Source: Planctomycetota bacterium
GTDB lineage: Bacteria > Planctomycetota > Phycisphaerae > Sedimentisphaerales > Anaerobacaceae
Assembly: GCA_013349615.1 (NCBI GenBank)
Contig: DUZJ01000018.1
Span: forward strand, 1-50,324
Direction: 5' to 3'
Length of the DNA: 50,324 nt
In this document: positions 8,601 through 17,073 of the stretch, piece by piece
Layout of the letters: each line of letters begins with the position of its first letter
Position numbering within the stretch: the first letter of the stretch is position 1
Position numbers and translations under genes: made by a program
The notes under the pieces: generated by a model
The model's input: the letters and a program-made list of their open reading frames with translations, nothing else
Databases searched by the model: none
Told to the model about the DNA's origin: nothing

Positions 8601-11600
8601 TGATAACAAGGGCAGTATTATCGCCAACGGTGGAGATGGTGGCGGTGGACACCGCTATTGCATGGTTCAAAGCGAACAAGATGAAGGTGAAGTCACCTTA
8701 GTCACTGATGATAATTCATCCAAGAAGCAGGCCAGAGGTGATGCCACCAAAGTCAACGATGGCACCTGGCACCATGTCCTCGGCATCCGCGAAGGCGACT
8801 CGATCAGGATCTATATCGATGGCAAGCTTGAAGGAAGTTCAGGCACAAATGCCAACTACGACCTTTCGGGTGCGTCTCAGGCCAATGTCTTAATCGGAGC
8901 CATAACAAAAGCATCAGACTCCAGTATCTACAAGACTTACGAAGGCCTGATCGACGACGCCAGGATTTACAACTGTGCTCTGTCGGCAGGCAACGCAAGG
9001 TATATGGCCGGTCTGGGCGATTTGACTGTGGAGAAGGATGGTTACTTTGGTCCTACGATAGTGCATTGGGCCATGGATGAAGGCAGTGGTGATACGGCTT
9101 TCGACAGCACGGACAACCACCTTGATGGTGCCATTAGCGGCGCCCTATGGGACGCTACTACTGCTGACGGCTCGGCCTCGTGCCTGGACTTCAACGGATT
9201 CGGTGACAACGTGCTCAACCTCGCTGCAGGACCGTACCTGAATGGTTTGGATGCAATGACGATTTCGCTGTGGGTCCAGTCTGATTTGACCGACACGGAC
9301 AAGGGCTTTTTCATGGGCTCAGACTCCGGCAGCGACCGTCATGGCATGCGCTATGACAGGCGCGGCGGCAGTGCCGACCCGGACGGAATTGACGTTATCA
9401 AATATGGCGTCAGGACCAATGAAGGCAATGAAGAGGATGAAAGCTCTGAGAACCTTCAGACCACCGATTGGCAGCACATCTTAATGACCTGGGAGTCCGG
9501 CGTTGGACTGACGTTGTACATCAACGGATATAAGGACAGTCCGACCTTCGACGCTGGCGCCAAAGGCGGCATTACGGACGGCTACAACAGGATACTGGCT
9601 GGTAAAGGCAGCAAAGATGGTGCCGACGACGCAGGCTGGGACGGCCGTATCGATGACCTTCGGATTCTCGACTATGTTGTGTCGGAAGGCGAAAGAAGGT
9701 GGCTTGCCGGTATCGGCAATAAAACCCTGCCGGATTGGTATCATCCGCTCATTGCGCGCTACGACTTTGATGCGGGCGAATATACCGACAGCACCAGGAA
9801 CCACTTCGACGGCATCCCCTTAGATGGCGTGAGCATAGCTGATGATCCAACACAGGGCATGGCTGCCACTTTCGACGGTGATGGCGACTGTGTGGACATC
9901 GGGAATTCCGAATTGTTCAACCCCGGAGCTGGCGACTTCAGTGTTTCGGTTTGGATCAATATGTCGTCGTATGATGGCAACTGGAGTAATGCGATTGTCG
10001 GCAAACGCGGTGAAGGCGGCCAAGGTTGGCAGCTCCGAAGGCTCAGCGATACTCACAGGATCAGCTTTACCACACGAGGCGGTGGCGATGAAGATGGATG
10101 GGGCCCGGGCGGCACGGACATCCCACTTAACGAATGGGTTCACGTCGCGGCCGTACGTAAAGGCACCCAGAAGTGTCTATACGTCAATGGAAAACCAGAA
10201 GCTGTCTCTGATATCGGTGACTACATCGAGGATTGCACCCAAAACGTGTACATTGGAGCCAGAGCCGCCGGCGATAATAACCCGGAAGCATTCTTCAATG
10301 GGATGATCGATGAGCTGCATATCTACGATATCGCCCTGACGTGGGGCCAGGTTATAACCCTTTACGACCCCCAGAATCTGATAACCACCAAGTGGTCCGG
10401 CAGAGCCGCTGCGTCTCCGAAACTTGACCACGAGATTGCCCACTGGGGCAGTCAGTCGATGAGAGTCGAGTACACCGGTGATGGTGCAGTCAATCGCATC
10501 GATCCCTTCGGGGACGGTGCCGACCCGCACGAATGGAGCGGTGACTGGACTTTAGGCGGAACTGAGGCACTGTCGATATACTTCAGGGGCGATCCGGATA
10601 ATGCTCCCGGTATGATGTTCGCACAACTGACGACTACTGTCGAGAGCGCTCACACCCAGAGGGTTGTGTACGACGGCGATCCCGAAAATCTGACGATTCC
10701 TGAGTGGCAGGAATGGAACATCAAACTGCACGATCTCTACACCGGTAAACCTTTCGTTCCGCCACTGCCCGACGAAGGCCTGCCCGCTACGAAGATCAAA
10801 TCGGTGGGTGTCGGCATTATCGGCGCCGGCAGCGGTGTCTTGCACTTCGACGATCTCCGTATATATCCAACCAGATGCGTTGCACAGTACGCACCATCTG
10901 CCGATATCACAGGCGATTGCATTGTTAACATGGACGACCTCAAGCTATTGGCAGGCGACTGGCTCGATGGCGACAAGACCGAACTCGGTCTGGTAGCACG
11001 CTACGAGTTTGAAGGTGACCTCACCGATTCATCCGGCAACGGTCACGACGGCACTGCTAATGGTGACATCAGCTTCGCAGACGACAGAGGCGGCCAGGTT
11101 CTGAGCCTCCCAGGCGGCGACGATCAGTATGTGAGCATCCCGCCGGTTGGTATCAGCGGAAATGATCCGACAACCATCGCCTGCTGGGCAAAGTCCGACA
11201 CCACGGACATCCCCGACTGGACCCTTGTGTTTGGGTTCTCGACCGAGGGAGGCGGATGCGGCAGTCACTTCAACATCGGCAACATAGGCGGGCCCGGCGG
11301 TATCGGAGCCCACGCCTGGTGCTTCGAAGATACCATATTCACGGATGATGAAGCTTTGGAGTGGCGCCATTATGCGATGACGTTTGATGGAACAACAATA
11401 ACGTACTACGGAGACGGTGACTATATCGGGCAAGTCGACATGGATCTCTCTATCTGCGGTGACCGTGTCAATATTGGCAAGCGTAACACGCAGGCCAGCT
11501 CCTTCCCCGGTAAAGTGGATGATGCTCGCATCTACAATCGTGAGCTCTCTACTGCCGAGATCAATACCGTCATGAGTGGTGCAGAAATAGTTCCAGTCTA

Positions 11601-11721
11601 CACACCGCTTGAGTCGGCTGCGAATCTGTACGATGAGGAGCCTGTGAACTCCAAGAAGATTAACTTCAAAGACTATGCTTTATTGATGCAGGAATGGCTC
11701 TTAGAAATCTATTGGCCGTAA
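5605..11721 (+). CDS. Giant exported multidomain LamG/PA14/dockerin-like protein
   Basis: This 2038-residue protein has a Sec signal peptide (MCRKFSFLVSFVLVLCLVG) and a strong GGAGGA site before the ATG. Domains in order are: a DUF1349-like jelly roll (about 30-205), an FN3-like domain (230-325), PA14 (330-485), FN3-like (487-575), a second DUF1349-like copy (577-755), FN3-like (760-865), a DDFESY segment typical of a carbohydrate-binding module (about 870), three LamG domains (919-1137, 1150-1370, 1381-1582), the rest of that module (1594-1757), a dockerin-like half (1766-1791), a fourth LamG (1795-1992) and a second dockerin-like half ending EWLLEIYWP. The protein probably binds polysaccharide outside the cell. 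No catalytic domain is recognisable. LamG domains appear inserted inside two other domains. It is transcribed alone and ends at a strong terminator. Confidence 0.9.
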   Translation: MCRKFSFLVSFVLVLCLVGNTWGIIANQDIGSPGIPGSASEAAGVWTVEGSGADIWGGNDAFHYVYRPMEGNGIMKVNLTSMTITDPWAKVGVMIRETLAANSKHAMIATTGSKGCQFVWRENTGGDSYDETTGGQIVPKEMWIERDGDTLRGTFWYWAIQNVYGNWMFVERTIPMNTDVYIGLVVCSHNDGALCTAEFEGPGTPSGPGLEDPPIPNPGSPVSWPAAPYNNAWLLMPEDGATSLPVTQTLTWMPGDDATSHDVYLGTSPTPTDEASVATKALGDESYTPDTPLAEGTMYYWQIIEQPGDYAGPIYSFKTERTGTGMIDYQIWFDIEGGTVPDLTSNPRYPDDPTVTGQITVLDSGEGLGDNYGARAIGYLAPETSGDYTFWIASDDDSELWLSTSGKGCEAVMISSVAGWTGYHAYDWQDSQKSAPIYLEGGQKYPIWALWKEGGGGDHCSVAWEGPDAPSRTEIDGYFLMPGYVNLEASKPIPADGAILTVQEVATVSFTPASGATEHQVLFGEAGSMAPYATLSADETSVAVSVEVGKSYEWQVNELFGTEVAEGCPWSFSVEEWASIDIGNAWGGSATQSGDCWIIVADGGDIWGNGDHFHFVYQTPTFTRDEGTIIANVKSLVNTNTWAKAGVMIRETTASGSKNSCMLTTCPDGQNLASFQWRSETGGGSDSVYEGGLGGIPEWVKLVRKGNLFKGYYSEDGINWTQRGEQTVEMNSFVRVGLAVTSHNSGALTTAEICDLSITTPDPRQAWNLMPQCGATGQSIHATVSWNAGDGVASQRVYFSSDEAAVMARTTLTAELPADVTECDPNPAKRQSLMLTETYYWVVDSVMPDGTVIPGEICSFTVADHRLVDDFESYPVDPEALPEQEMVPGDILVEAVPPPDNTWVEPKTIVLVAAVAPGEDCLVSRWDFEGDFTDSGGGGNDGTPVGDATIVADPDKGNVLSLGGAQDYVDCGNPDELNFSTGDWSLSAWVKNTMTGTGDDNKGSIIANGGDGGGGHRYCMVQSEQDEGEVTLVTDDNSSKKQARGDATKVNDGTWHHVLGIREGDSIRIYIDGKLEGSSGTNANYDLSGASQANVLIGAITKASDSSIYKTYEGLIDDARIYNCALSAGNARYMAGLGDLTVEKDGYFGPTIVHWAMDEGSGDTAFDSTDNHLDGAISGALWDATTADGSASCLDFNGFGDNVLNLAAGPYLNGLDAMTISLWVQSDLTDTDKGFFMGSDSGSDRHGMRYDRRGGSADPDGIDVIKYGVRTNEGNEEDESSENLQTTDWQHILMTWESGVGLTLYINGYKDSPTFDAGAKGGITDGYNRILAGKGSKDGADDAGWDGRIDDLRILDYVVSEGERRWLAGIGNKTLPDWYHPLIARYDFDAGEYTDSTRNHFDGIPLDGVSIADDPTQGMAATFDGDGDCVDIGNSELFNPGAGDFSVSVWINMSSYDGNWSNAIVGKRGEGGQGWQLRRLSDTHRISFTTRGGGDEDGWGPGGTDIPLNEWVHVAAVRKGTQKCLYVNGKPEAVSDIGDYIEDCTQNVYIGARAAGDNNPEAFFNGMIDELHIYDIALTWGQVITLYDPQNLITTKWSGRAAASPKLDHEIAHWGSQSMRVEYTGDGAVNRIDPFGDGADPHEWSGDWTLGGTEALSIYFRGDPDNAPGMMFAQLTTTVESAHTQRVVYDGDPENLTIPEWQEWNIKLHDLYTGKPFVPPLPDEGLPATKIKSVGVGIIGAGSGVLHFDDLRIYPTRCVAQYAPSADITGDCIVNMDDLKLLAGDWLDGDKTELGLVARYEFEGDLTDSSGNGHDGTANGDISFADDRGGQVLSLPGGDDQYVSIPPVGISGNDPTTIACWAKSDTTDIPDWTLVFGFSTEGGGCGSHFNIGNIGGPGGIGAHAWCFEDTIFTDDEALEWRHYAMTFDGTTITYYGDGDYIGQVDMDLSICGDRVNIGKRNTQASSFPGKVDDARIYNRELSTAEINTVMSGAEIVPVYTPLESAANLYDEEPVNSKKINFKDYALLMQEWLLEIYWP

Positions 11722-11770
11722 TCTGCGTTTCTACAATGCTCTAAAGCATTAGTCATTGAATTGCACCTGT

Positions 11771-11810
11771 CCGGGGCCTATACTGTTCGGTATAGGCCCC
11801 GGTTGTTTTT
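11771..11810 (+). terminator. Strong intrinsic terminator after the LamG gene
   Basis: A perfect 13-bp stem, CCGGGGCCTATAC with GTATAGGCCCCGG, closes a six-base loop and is followed by TTGTTTTTT. It sits 50 bases after the stop codon. Confidence 0.9.
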
Positions 11811-12014
11811 TATACCGGGCGGTGTATATTTCATATCAAGGGGGCCGGTTTCGGGGGCAGGATTTGAATTAAGCGGCTAAACCCGCAGGCTCTTTTGACC
11901 GATACGGTACATAGACTTGTGCCGAGTGAGGGCCCAATCGTCCTATAAGAAAAGTGCGGCCAATTTGCACTTCCGGCTGAAATCGAAAGAACTTCGGCCG
12001 GGCGGGAGTTAGCC

Positions 12015-12842
12015 ATAGCTTTTGACGCCACCATAAAAGAATATCTAAAAGAAATTGACGAAGCGTCACTGCTGACAGCGGAGCAGGAACACTCGTTAGG
12101 AAAACTGATTGTCGAACAAAACGACCCGTGGGCAAGGGACCAGTTGGTCAGAAGCAACCTGAGACTGGTCGTTAATATCGCAAAAAAGTATGGCGGGAGG
12201 GGAATGAGTCTTGGCGACTTGATTGAGGAGGGAAATCTCGGTCTTATAAGAGCTGTTGACTACTTTGACCCCCACCGAGGCACACGGTTCAGCACCTATG
12301 CGGCGTGGTGGATAAAGCAAAGCATCAAGCGTGCACTGCTGGAAAATATTCAGCCGGTGCATATTCCTACATATATGGTCACATTGATAAATCACTGGCG
12401 GTATACGGCGACAGAGCTGGAGAACAAACTCGGCAGGACGCCGGACGTCGAAGAGATGGCTGATATAATGAAACTGCCGCTGCGGAAGGCAAAAATCATA
12501 CATCGGATAGTCGAGGTTCTTAGCTCAGCAACGGAAAGTCTCGAGGCTGATGAGTCGGGCGCCGAACAAATGCTCGAAACGACTTTGGAGGACGAGAGTG
12601 CCGCCCAGCCGGAGGACGCTTTGGCTGCCGATGAAGAAAAAGCAATGGTTTTAAGTCTGCTCAACGAAGTCGAGCCCAGAGAAGCTAATATCTTGAGGAT
12701 GCACTACGGCCTGGACGGAAAGAGCCCGATGACACTTAGAGAAATTGCTAAATACTTAGGCCTGACCCGTGAGAGGATACGACAGATTCAACGCGGCGCA
12801 CTTACCAAGCTCTATGAATATATGAACGAGGAGCAGCCATAA
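12015..12842 (+). CDS. RNA polymerase sigma factor, sigma-70 family (RpoD/SigA-like)
   Basis: The frame encodes sigma region 1.2 (FDATIKEYLKEID, LLTAEQE), region 2 (NLRLVVNIAKKY, DLIEEGNLGLIRAV, FSTYAAWWIKQSIKRAL), region 3 and region 4 (PREANILRMHYGL, LTRERIRQIQ). It directs RNA polymerase to promoters. The first standard start codon is TTG at 12144, but that would discard region 1.2, which continues upstream in the same frame to about 12018. No ATG, GTG or TTG occurs upstream in frame before the stop at 11946. An ATA at 12015 follows GGGAG by six bases, so I place the start there with doubt; a G at 12017 would make it a normal ATG. It is short for a primary sigma, so it may be an alternative group-2-like factor. 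Confidence 0.85.
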   Translation: MAFDATIKEYLKEIDEASLLTAEQEHSLGKLIVEQNDPWARDQLVRSNLRLVVNIAKKYGGRGMSLGDLIEEGNLGLIRAVDYFDPHRGTRFSTYAAWWIKQSIKRALLENIQPVHIPTYMVTLINHWRYTATELENKLGRTPDVEEMADIMKLPLRKAKIIHRIVEVLSSATESLEADESGAEQMLETTLEDESAAQPEDALAADEEKAMVLSLLNEVEPREANILRMHYGLDGKSPMTLREIAKYLGLTRERIRQIQRGALTKLYEYMNEEQP

Positions 12843-12901
12843 CGCCGTTCACGCCTTACAACAAACCCCCAGACAACGCCCGAAAAACAAACCAATAAAA
12901 C

Positions 12902-12930
12902 TTGCACTTCGCCTGTAATATCCTGATAAT
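12902..12930 (+). promoter_or_regulatory. Candidate sigma-70 promoter of apt
   Basis: TTGCAC at 12902-12907 and GATAAT at 12925-12930 are separated by 17 bases. The predicted start lies about 65 bases before the apt start codon. Confidence 0.5.
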
Positions 12931-13003
12931 AGATAGCGGTAACCGGATTGGCCCGGCCGTTCAGGCAATTGTAATTTTGATAAATACCAGGCAGAGCTGA
13001 TAA

Positions 13004-13531
13004 ATGACGACAAAAGAAATTGAGCTTCAAAAATACATTCGCAGCATACCGGACTGGCCCAAAAAGGGGATTTTATTTCGCGATATCACGCCTTTGCTGG
13101 CTGAGCCGAAGGCGCTCGCAGCAGCAATAGACGCTTTGTGCGCAGGCTTTACACGAGCGGGCATTGAATATGTGGCCGCGGTGGAAGCCAGAGGTTTTAT
13201 TTTCGGAGCGGCGGTTGCAGCCAAGCTCGGGGTCGGCTTTGTACCTATACGCAAGAAGGGCAAACTACCCTTCAAAACTGAAAGCATAACCTATGATTTG
13301 GAATACGGCACCGACACCCTCCAGGTGCACATCGATGCGATAGAGACCGGGGCGAAGGTTTTGATGGTTGACGATTTATTGGCGACGGGCGGTACAATGG
13401 TGGCGGCCTGCAAGCTCATCGAAAAAATAGGCGGTCGAATCGCGGGGATAACGGTTCTTATCGAGCTTTCCGAACTGGCCGGAAGAAACAAACTCGAAGG
13501 ATATAATATCAGCACTGTTATTTCTTATTGA
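13004..13531 (+). CDS. apt: Adenine phosphoribosyltransferase
   Basis: This 175-residue cytoplasmic enzyme makes AMP from adenine and PRPP in purine salvage. The PRPP-binding loop is VLMVDDLLATGGT, and the N-terminal IRSIPDWPKKGILFRDITPLL and the VAAVEARGFIFGAAVA segment are typical of bacterial Apt. Length matches the family. The ATG at 13004 has only a weak ribosome site. The gene follows the sigma factor by 160 bases and has its own promoter-like sequence; the beta-helix gene follows 55 bases later and may be co-transcribed. Confidence 0.95.
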   Translation: MTTKEIELQKYIRSIPDWPKKGILFRDITPLLAEPKALAAAIDALCAGFTRAGIEYVAAVEARGFIFGAAVAAKLGVGFVPIRKKGKLPFKTESITYDLEYGTDTLQVHIDAIETGAKVLMVDDLLATGGTMVAACKLIEKIGGRIAGITVLIELSELAGRNKLEGYNISTVISY

Positions 13532-13586
13532 TTGCTCCTCCAGGTGACCAATCACCGCTGCCATCTCCAGAGAGGAATAGAAAACA

Positions 13587-15386
13587 ATGAAAGAGACACG
13601 GATATGTTTTACCAGGCTTATAACGGCCGCGATTGTAATGCCGCTGATCACGCTTACCATGTTTGCGCGAGCACGCCCGCAGCAGAAACCACTTGCTGGC
13701 TTTGAAGTTGGTCCACGAACTGACAAGATCGTACCGAAGCGATTCATTATCGACCCTCCTACAATAGAGAACCTGGGCTTCCGGTGGTATATCGAGGGTG
13801 ACAACAATCGGAACGCCTCGGTTACCGTTGCGTTCAGGAAGAAGGGGCAGGCGCAGTGGAAGAAAGCCCTGCCGATGCTGCGCGTTCATCATGAGGTCTC
13901 GAACCAGAAATATGGGCCGTACCGCACGGGCAACCTGTTCGCCGGCAGCGTGTTGTTCCTGGAACAGGCGACGGAGTATGAAGTGCGATTCACCATGTCC
14001 GATCCGGATGGCGGCGCACCACCAGAGCCAAGGATCGTCACCACTATGACACGGGCCAAACCCAGGGCGTTCGAAGGTGGGCGAACGATAAAGGCCACCG
14101 CAGAGAAGGGACTCATGGCTGCCATTGAACAAGCGCAGCCCGGCGATGTGATTCTACTGCGAGCGGGCATCTATAAGGGGCCGTTTGATATGAAGAAGTC
14201 CGGCACTGCCGACAAACCCATAGTTTTTCGTGGTCCGGCCGATCGCAAGGCGGTACTGGAAGGTCAGGGAGTCGGCGGCAAGTCAAGAATCGTTACACTC
14301 AATGGCACACATCATCTGCATTTTGAAAGACTGACCTTCCGCAACGCACGGATGGCTATCTATGCCGCAAAACCGGGCGGTTCAAAGGGTCTTGTCGTCC
14401 GTGGATGCAGGATCCACGATGTGGTATACGGAATTAACACCGGCTGCGAGAATTCTAAAAACTGGTACATCTCCGACAACGATATCGTCGGCATCAATAC
14501 AACGTGGTATCCCCGACCATCGAAGACATATATGAGCCCCGGCCACACCGGTATCAACATCTACGGACGCGGCCACGTGATATGCTACAACCGCATCACG
14601 AGATTCAGCGATTCAGCCGCGATCTACAACTTCGGCCCGCCGGTAGATGATGTAACCAAGCACTGCGTGAACATCGACTTCTATAATAACGACCTCTCCT
14701 GGGCCCAGGATGACACATTCGAAGCGGATTTCGGCTGCCACAACGTGCGGTTTTATTGCAACCGCTGCTATAATGCACACACAGGAATGTCCACTCAACC
14801 GTTCTATGGCGGCCCTGTCTACCTGATTCGCAACGAACTCTACGCAATCACAAGCCTCAGCTATAAGCTGAACAATTACCCGGCCGGCATCGAGGCATAC
14901 AACAACACATCATGTTGTGCCGGACAAGGTTTCCGTCCACCGGCTATCTGGCAAAACGGTCACTTCAGAAACAACCTTTTCATGGGCGGCAAGGGATACG
15001 CGATGGAGTCCGGCTCGCAAACAGCCTACAGCACGATGGATTACAACGCGTACCGTCGCAACGAGCCAGATCGGCTGCTCAAGTGGACAAGCCACAATGC
15101 AAATGTCGGCAGATACCAGTCGATTGAAAAGTTCTTCAAAGCCACGGGACTCGAGGAGCATGGCATCCTGGCAGACTACGAAATCTTCATCAACGCCAAA
15201 CCGCCGGAAAAGGGGAGGTCTTGTAAACCCGGTGATTACGACCTGCGGCTGAAGAAAAACGTTAATGTAGTTGATGCCGCAATTGCCCTGCCGCAAATCA
15301 CTGAAGGTTTTGTCGGAAAAGCACCGGACTTGGGCTGCTACGAACTCGGCCGCGAACCTCCGCATTATGGGCCAAGACGCTTTTGA
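13587..15386 (+). CDS. Exported right-handed parallel beta-helix protein
   Basis: The 599-residue protein begins with a signal-like segment (TAAIVMPLITLTMFARA) and a ribosome site GAGAGG. Residues about 55-155 look like an FN3-type sandwich. From about residue 160, GRTIKATAEKGLMAAIEQAQPGDVILLRAGIYKG introduces a parallel beta-helix with repeated short N-rich coils such as HHLHFERLTFRNA and NWYISDNDIVGIN. This fold is shared by pectate lyases, chondroitinase B-like lyases and inverting glycosidases. The substrate is unknown and catalytic residues cannot be assigned by eye. Its likely job is extracellular or periplasmic polysaccharide breakdown, matching the other exported enzymes in the window. 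Confidence 0.82.
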   Translation: MKETRICFTRLITAAIVMPLITLTMFARARPQQKPLAGFEVGPRTDKIVPKRFIIDPPTIENLGFRWYIEGDNNRNASVTVAFRKKGQAQWKKALPMLRVHHEVSNQKYGPYRTGNLFAGSVLFLEQATEYEVRFTMSDPDGGAPPEPRIVTTMTRAKPRAFEGGRTIKATAEKGLMAAIEQAQPGDVILLRAGIYKGPFDMKKSGTADKPIVFRGPADRKAVLEGQGVGGKSRIVTLNGTHHLHFERLTFRNARMAIYAAKPGGSKGLVVRGCRIHDVVYGINTGCENSKNWYISDNDIVGINTTWYPRPSKTYMSPGHTGINIYGRGHVICYNRITRFSDSAAIYNFGPPVDDVTKHCVNIDFYNNDLSWAQDDTFEADFGCHNVRFYCNRCYNAHTGMSTQPFYGGPVYLIRNELYAITSLSYKLNNYPAGIEAYNNTSCCAGQGFRPPAIWQNGHFRNNLFMGGKGYAMESGSQTAYSTMDYNAYRRNEPDRLLKWTSHNANVGRYQSIEKFFKATGLEEHGILADYEIFINAKPPEKGRSCKPGDYDLRLKKNVNVVDAAIALPQITEGFVGKAPDLGCYELGREPPHYGPRRF

Positions 15387-15441
15387 AAGGATCCAAGGCT
15401 GACAGATGCCTTATCAAATTTGCGTCAGGCAAACCTGGCTG

Positions 15442-15557
15442 TGCCACCTTTTGTAAATTGCTGTTATTTCAGATATAAAACTATACCCACCCACCAAGTG
15501 TCCAAGCCCGATGCCATCTTCTGTAAATTAGTGCCATATACGATGTAACACTACAAC
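15442..15557. repeat. Imperfect direct repeat upstream of the HTH-ClpN gene
   Basis: Two related ~45-base units start at 15442 and 15512 (TGCCACCTTTTGTAAATT and TGCCATCTTCTGTAAATT), 70 bases apart, and both continue into a similar ATATAA/ATGTAA tail. They lie in the 296-base spacer before the HTH-ClpN gene and could be duplicated binding sites. The spacer also contains the palindrome GCATTATAATGC near 15630, a possible -10 region. Confidence 0.45.
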
Positions 15558-15682
15558 TACAAAAGGTCATTCTTGAAAAGGCACTTGCAAATTGTGAAAA
15601 AAATTCAACTTTTTCTGAGATTATTGTTGCATTATAATGCTTATGGTGATATATTACTACATATTAGTGAGGATGTTGTCCT

Positions 15683-16402
15683 ATGCAGTTAATGTCAATA
15701 GAAGATTTGGCGGTTTATCTGGGCGATTCAAAACGCACGATTTACAAGTACATCGCCGGCGGCGATTGTCCGCCGTATATTCGGATAAGCGCAAAGAATA
15801 TCAAGTTTGACCGGGCGGACGTCGACGCCTGGCTGGAATCTAAAAAGGTCTTTCCGAGGCCGGGAGGTAAAAAAATGAGCGACCTTACATTCGTTGACCG
15901 GGCAAAAGCTGCACTCAAGAACATAGTCAACGATAGCAAGCTGCGCTGGACACCACGTGCACAAGCCGTTTTGGAACGGGCACAAAAACAGGCTCACCAG
16001 GATGGCTGTGAACTTCTGGGTACTGAGCATGTCCTGTTTGGGATTATCTCTGTAGAGGACTGCCTTGGCGCGGTCATACTCAGAAACCTCAAGGTCGATA
16101 AGGCAAAGCTCCGAGAGGTGTACGAGCAACTAAACAAGGATGCGAGCGTGCAAGCCGAAGGTAAGACGACCAATGACTGGCAAAACCTGACGGACAGTGC
16201 GCAGAAAGCAATTCGGTGTGCCTCTGAGGAAGCGGCTCGATTAGGGCATGAATACGTTGGTGCCGAACACTTGCTGGCGGCGGTTTTGCTTGTCGGCGAA
16301 GGCTGGGGCCACCGGATTTTGACAGAGCTTGATGTTACTCTTGAAAAGGTGCGTAGAGAAACCGCAAAACTGATTGTTAGCCGACATCCTGTGAAAGAAT
16401 GA
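15683..16402 (+). CDS. Helix-turn-helix/Clp N-domain fusion protein
   Basis: This 239-residue protein joins an excisionase/MerR-type DNA-binding domain (residues 1-57, MSIEDLAVYLGDSKRTIYKYI and FDRADVDAWLESKKV) to a double Clp N-terminal repeat. The repeats are at about 91-145 (RAQAVLERAQKQA, LLGTEHVLFGII) and 165-235 (SAQKAIRCASEEAARLG, VGAEHLLAAVLL). Clp N-domains normally recognise substrates or adaptors for ClpA/B/C, but no AAA+ ATPase module follows here. I infer a DNA-binding regulator that senses a ligand or protein through the Clp fold. GAGG lies ten bases before the chosen ATG; a second in-frame ATG three codons later is possible. Three small membrane proteins follow in the same direction. 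Confidence 0.8.
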   Translation: MQLMSIEDLAVYLGDSKRTIYKYIAGGDCPPYIRISAKNIKFDRADVDAWLESKKVFPRPGGKKMSDLTFVDRAKAALKNIVNDSKLRWTPRAQAVLERAQKQAHQDGCELLGTEHVLFGIISVEDCLGAVILRNLKVDKAKLREVYEQLNKDASVQAEGKTTNDWQNLTDSAQKAIRCASEEAARLGHEYVGAEHLLAAVLLVGEGWGHRILTELDVTLEKVRRETAKLIVSRHPVKE

Positions 16403-16463
16403 TGTATCCACTTTTCAGTATAGTGAAACCTTAATTAGGATAAAACAAGGAAAGGAAAAGCAA

Positions 16464-16715
16464 ATGATAACCGATGCTTTATTACGTGCCTTGGGCAAAG
16501 CGGAGCGCGTATTTGCTTGGCAAACTTTAGGTTATGCTGCTATTGTAGCTTTTGTTATTTTTTGCATCTACCGCATCGCGAAATTTTTCATTGGTGGGAG
16601 AAAGGAGCAAAAGTTGATACGTATGGAATTGAGTAAGCTTGCCGAGGAAGTTCGCATTATCCGCCAAAAGCTCGAAAATCACGAAGAAAGTGACGGGGCA
16701 GCCGATCCGCAGTGA
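16464..16715 (+). CDS. Small membrane protein with coiled-coil tail, paralog 1 of 3
   Basis: The 83-residue product has one membrane helix (TLGYAAIVAFVIFCIYRIAKFFIGG) and a charged heptad-like tail, KEQKLIRMELSKLAEEV. The start has the leader AGGAAAGGAAAAGCAA. The tail aligns with that of the next gene (KEMKLMRMEVGKLAEEL), showing that they are paralogs. Function is unknown. It starts 61 bases after the HTH-ClpN gene. Confidence 0.75.
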   Translation: MITDALLRALGKAERVFAWQTLGYAAIVAFVIFCIYRIAKFFIGGRKEQKLIRMELSKLAEEVRIIRQKLENHEESDGAADPQ

Positions 16716-16747
16716 AATAAATTGAGAGCGTAAGGAAAGGAATAAAG

Positions 16748-16996
16748 ATGATTAGTAACCTTCTTATCCTGGCAGAGGGCGCAGGACGCACGATGTTTTC
16801 AGGTAGCAACGCAGTAATACTTGTCGTGTACGCCTTCTTTGTGGGTCTAATCATCATAGCGGCGATTGTGTTTATACGATTCCTGAGCAGTGGGATGAAG
16901 GAAATGAAATTGATGCGGATGGAAGTGGGGAAGCTGGCGGAGGAACTTCGTCTGCTGCGTAAGGAGCTGAAAGACCGTGAGCGGAGTGATTCGTAA
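16748..16996 (+). CDS. Small membrane protein with coiled-coil tail, paralog 2 of 3
   Basis: This 82-residue protein has a single membrane helix (AVILVVYAFFVGLIIIAAIVFI) followed by the conserved amphipathic tail KLMRMEVGKLAEELRLLRKEL. Its leader AGGAAAGGAATAAAG repeats that of its neighbours, as does the MIS(N) start shared with the third copy. It begins 32 bases after paralog 1, so the genes are probably co-transcribed. Function is unknown. Confidence 0.75.
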   Translation: MISNLLILAEGAGRTMFSGSNAVILVVYAFFVGLIIIAAIVFIRFLSSGMKEMKLMRMEVGKLAEELRLLRKELKDRERSDS

Positions 16997-17073
16997 GCAC
17001 AGTGATGATGATTCGGCCACTGTGCGTAAGCGTTTAAACATATAGAGGCAGAAATACAGGAAAGGAAAATGAA

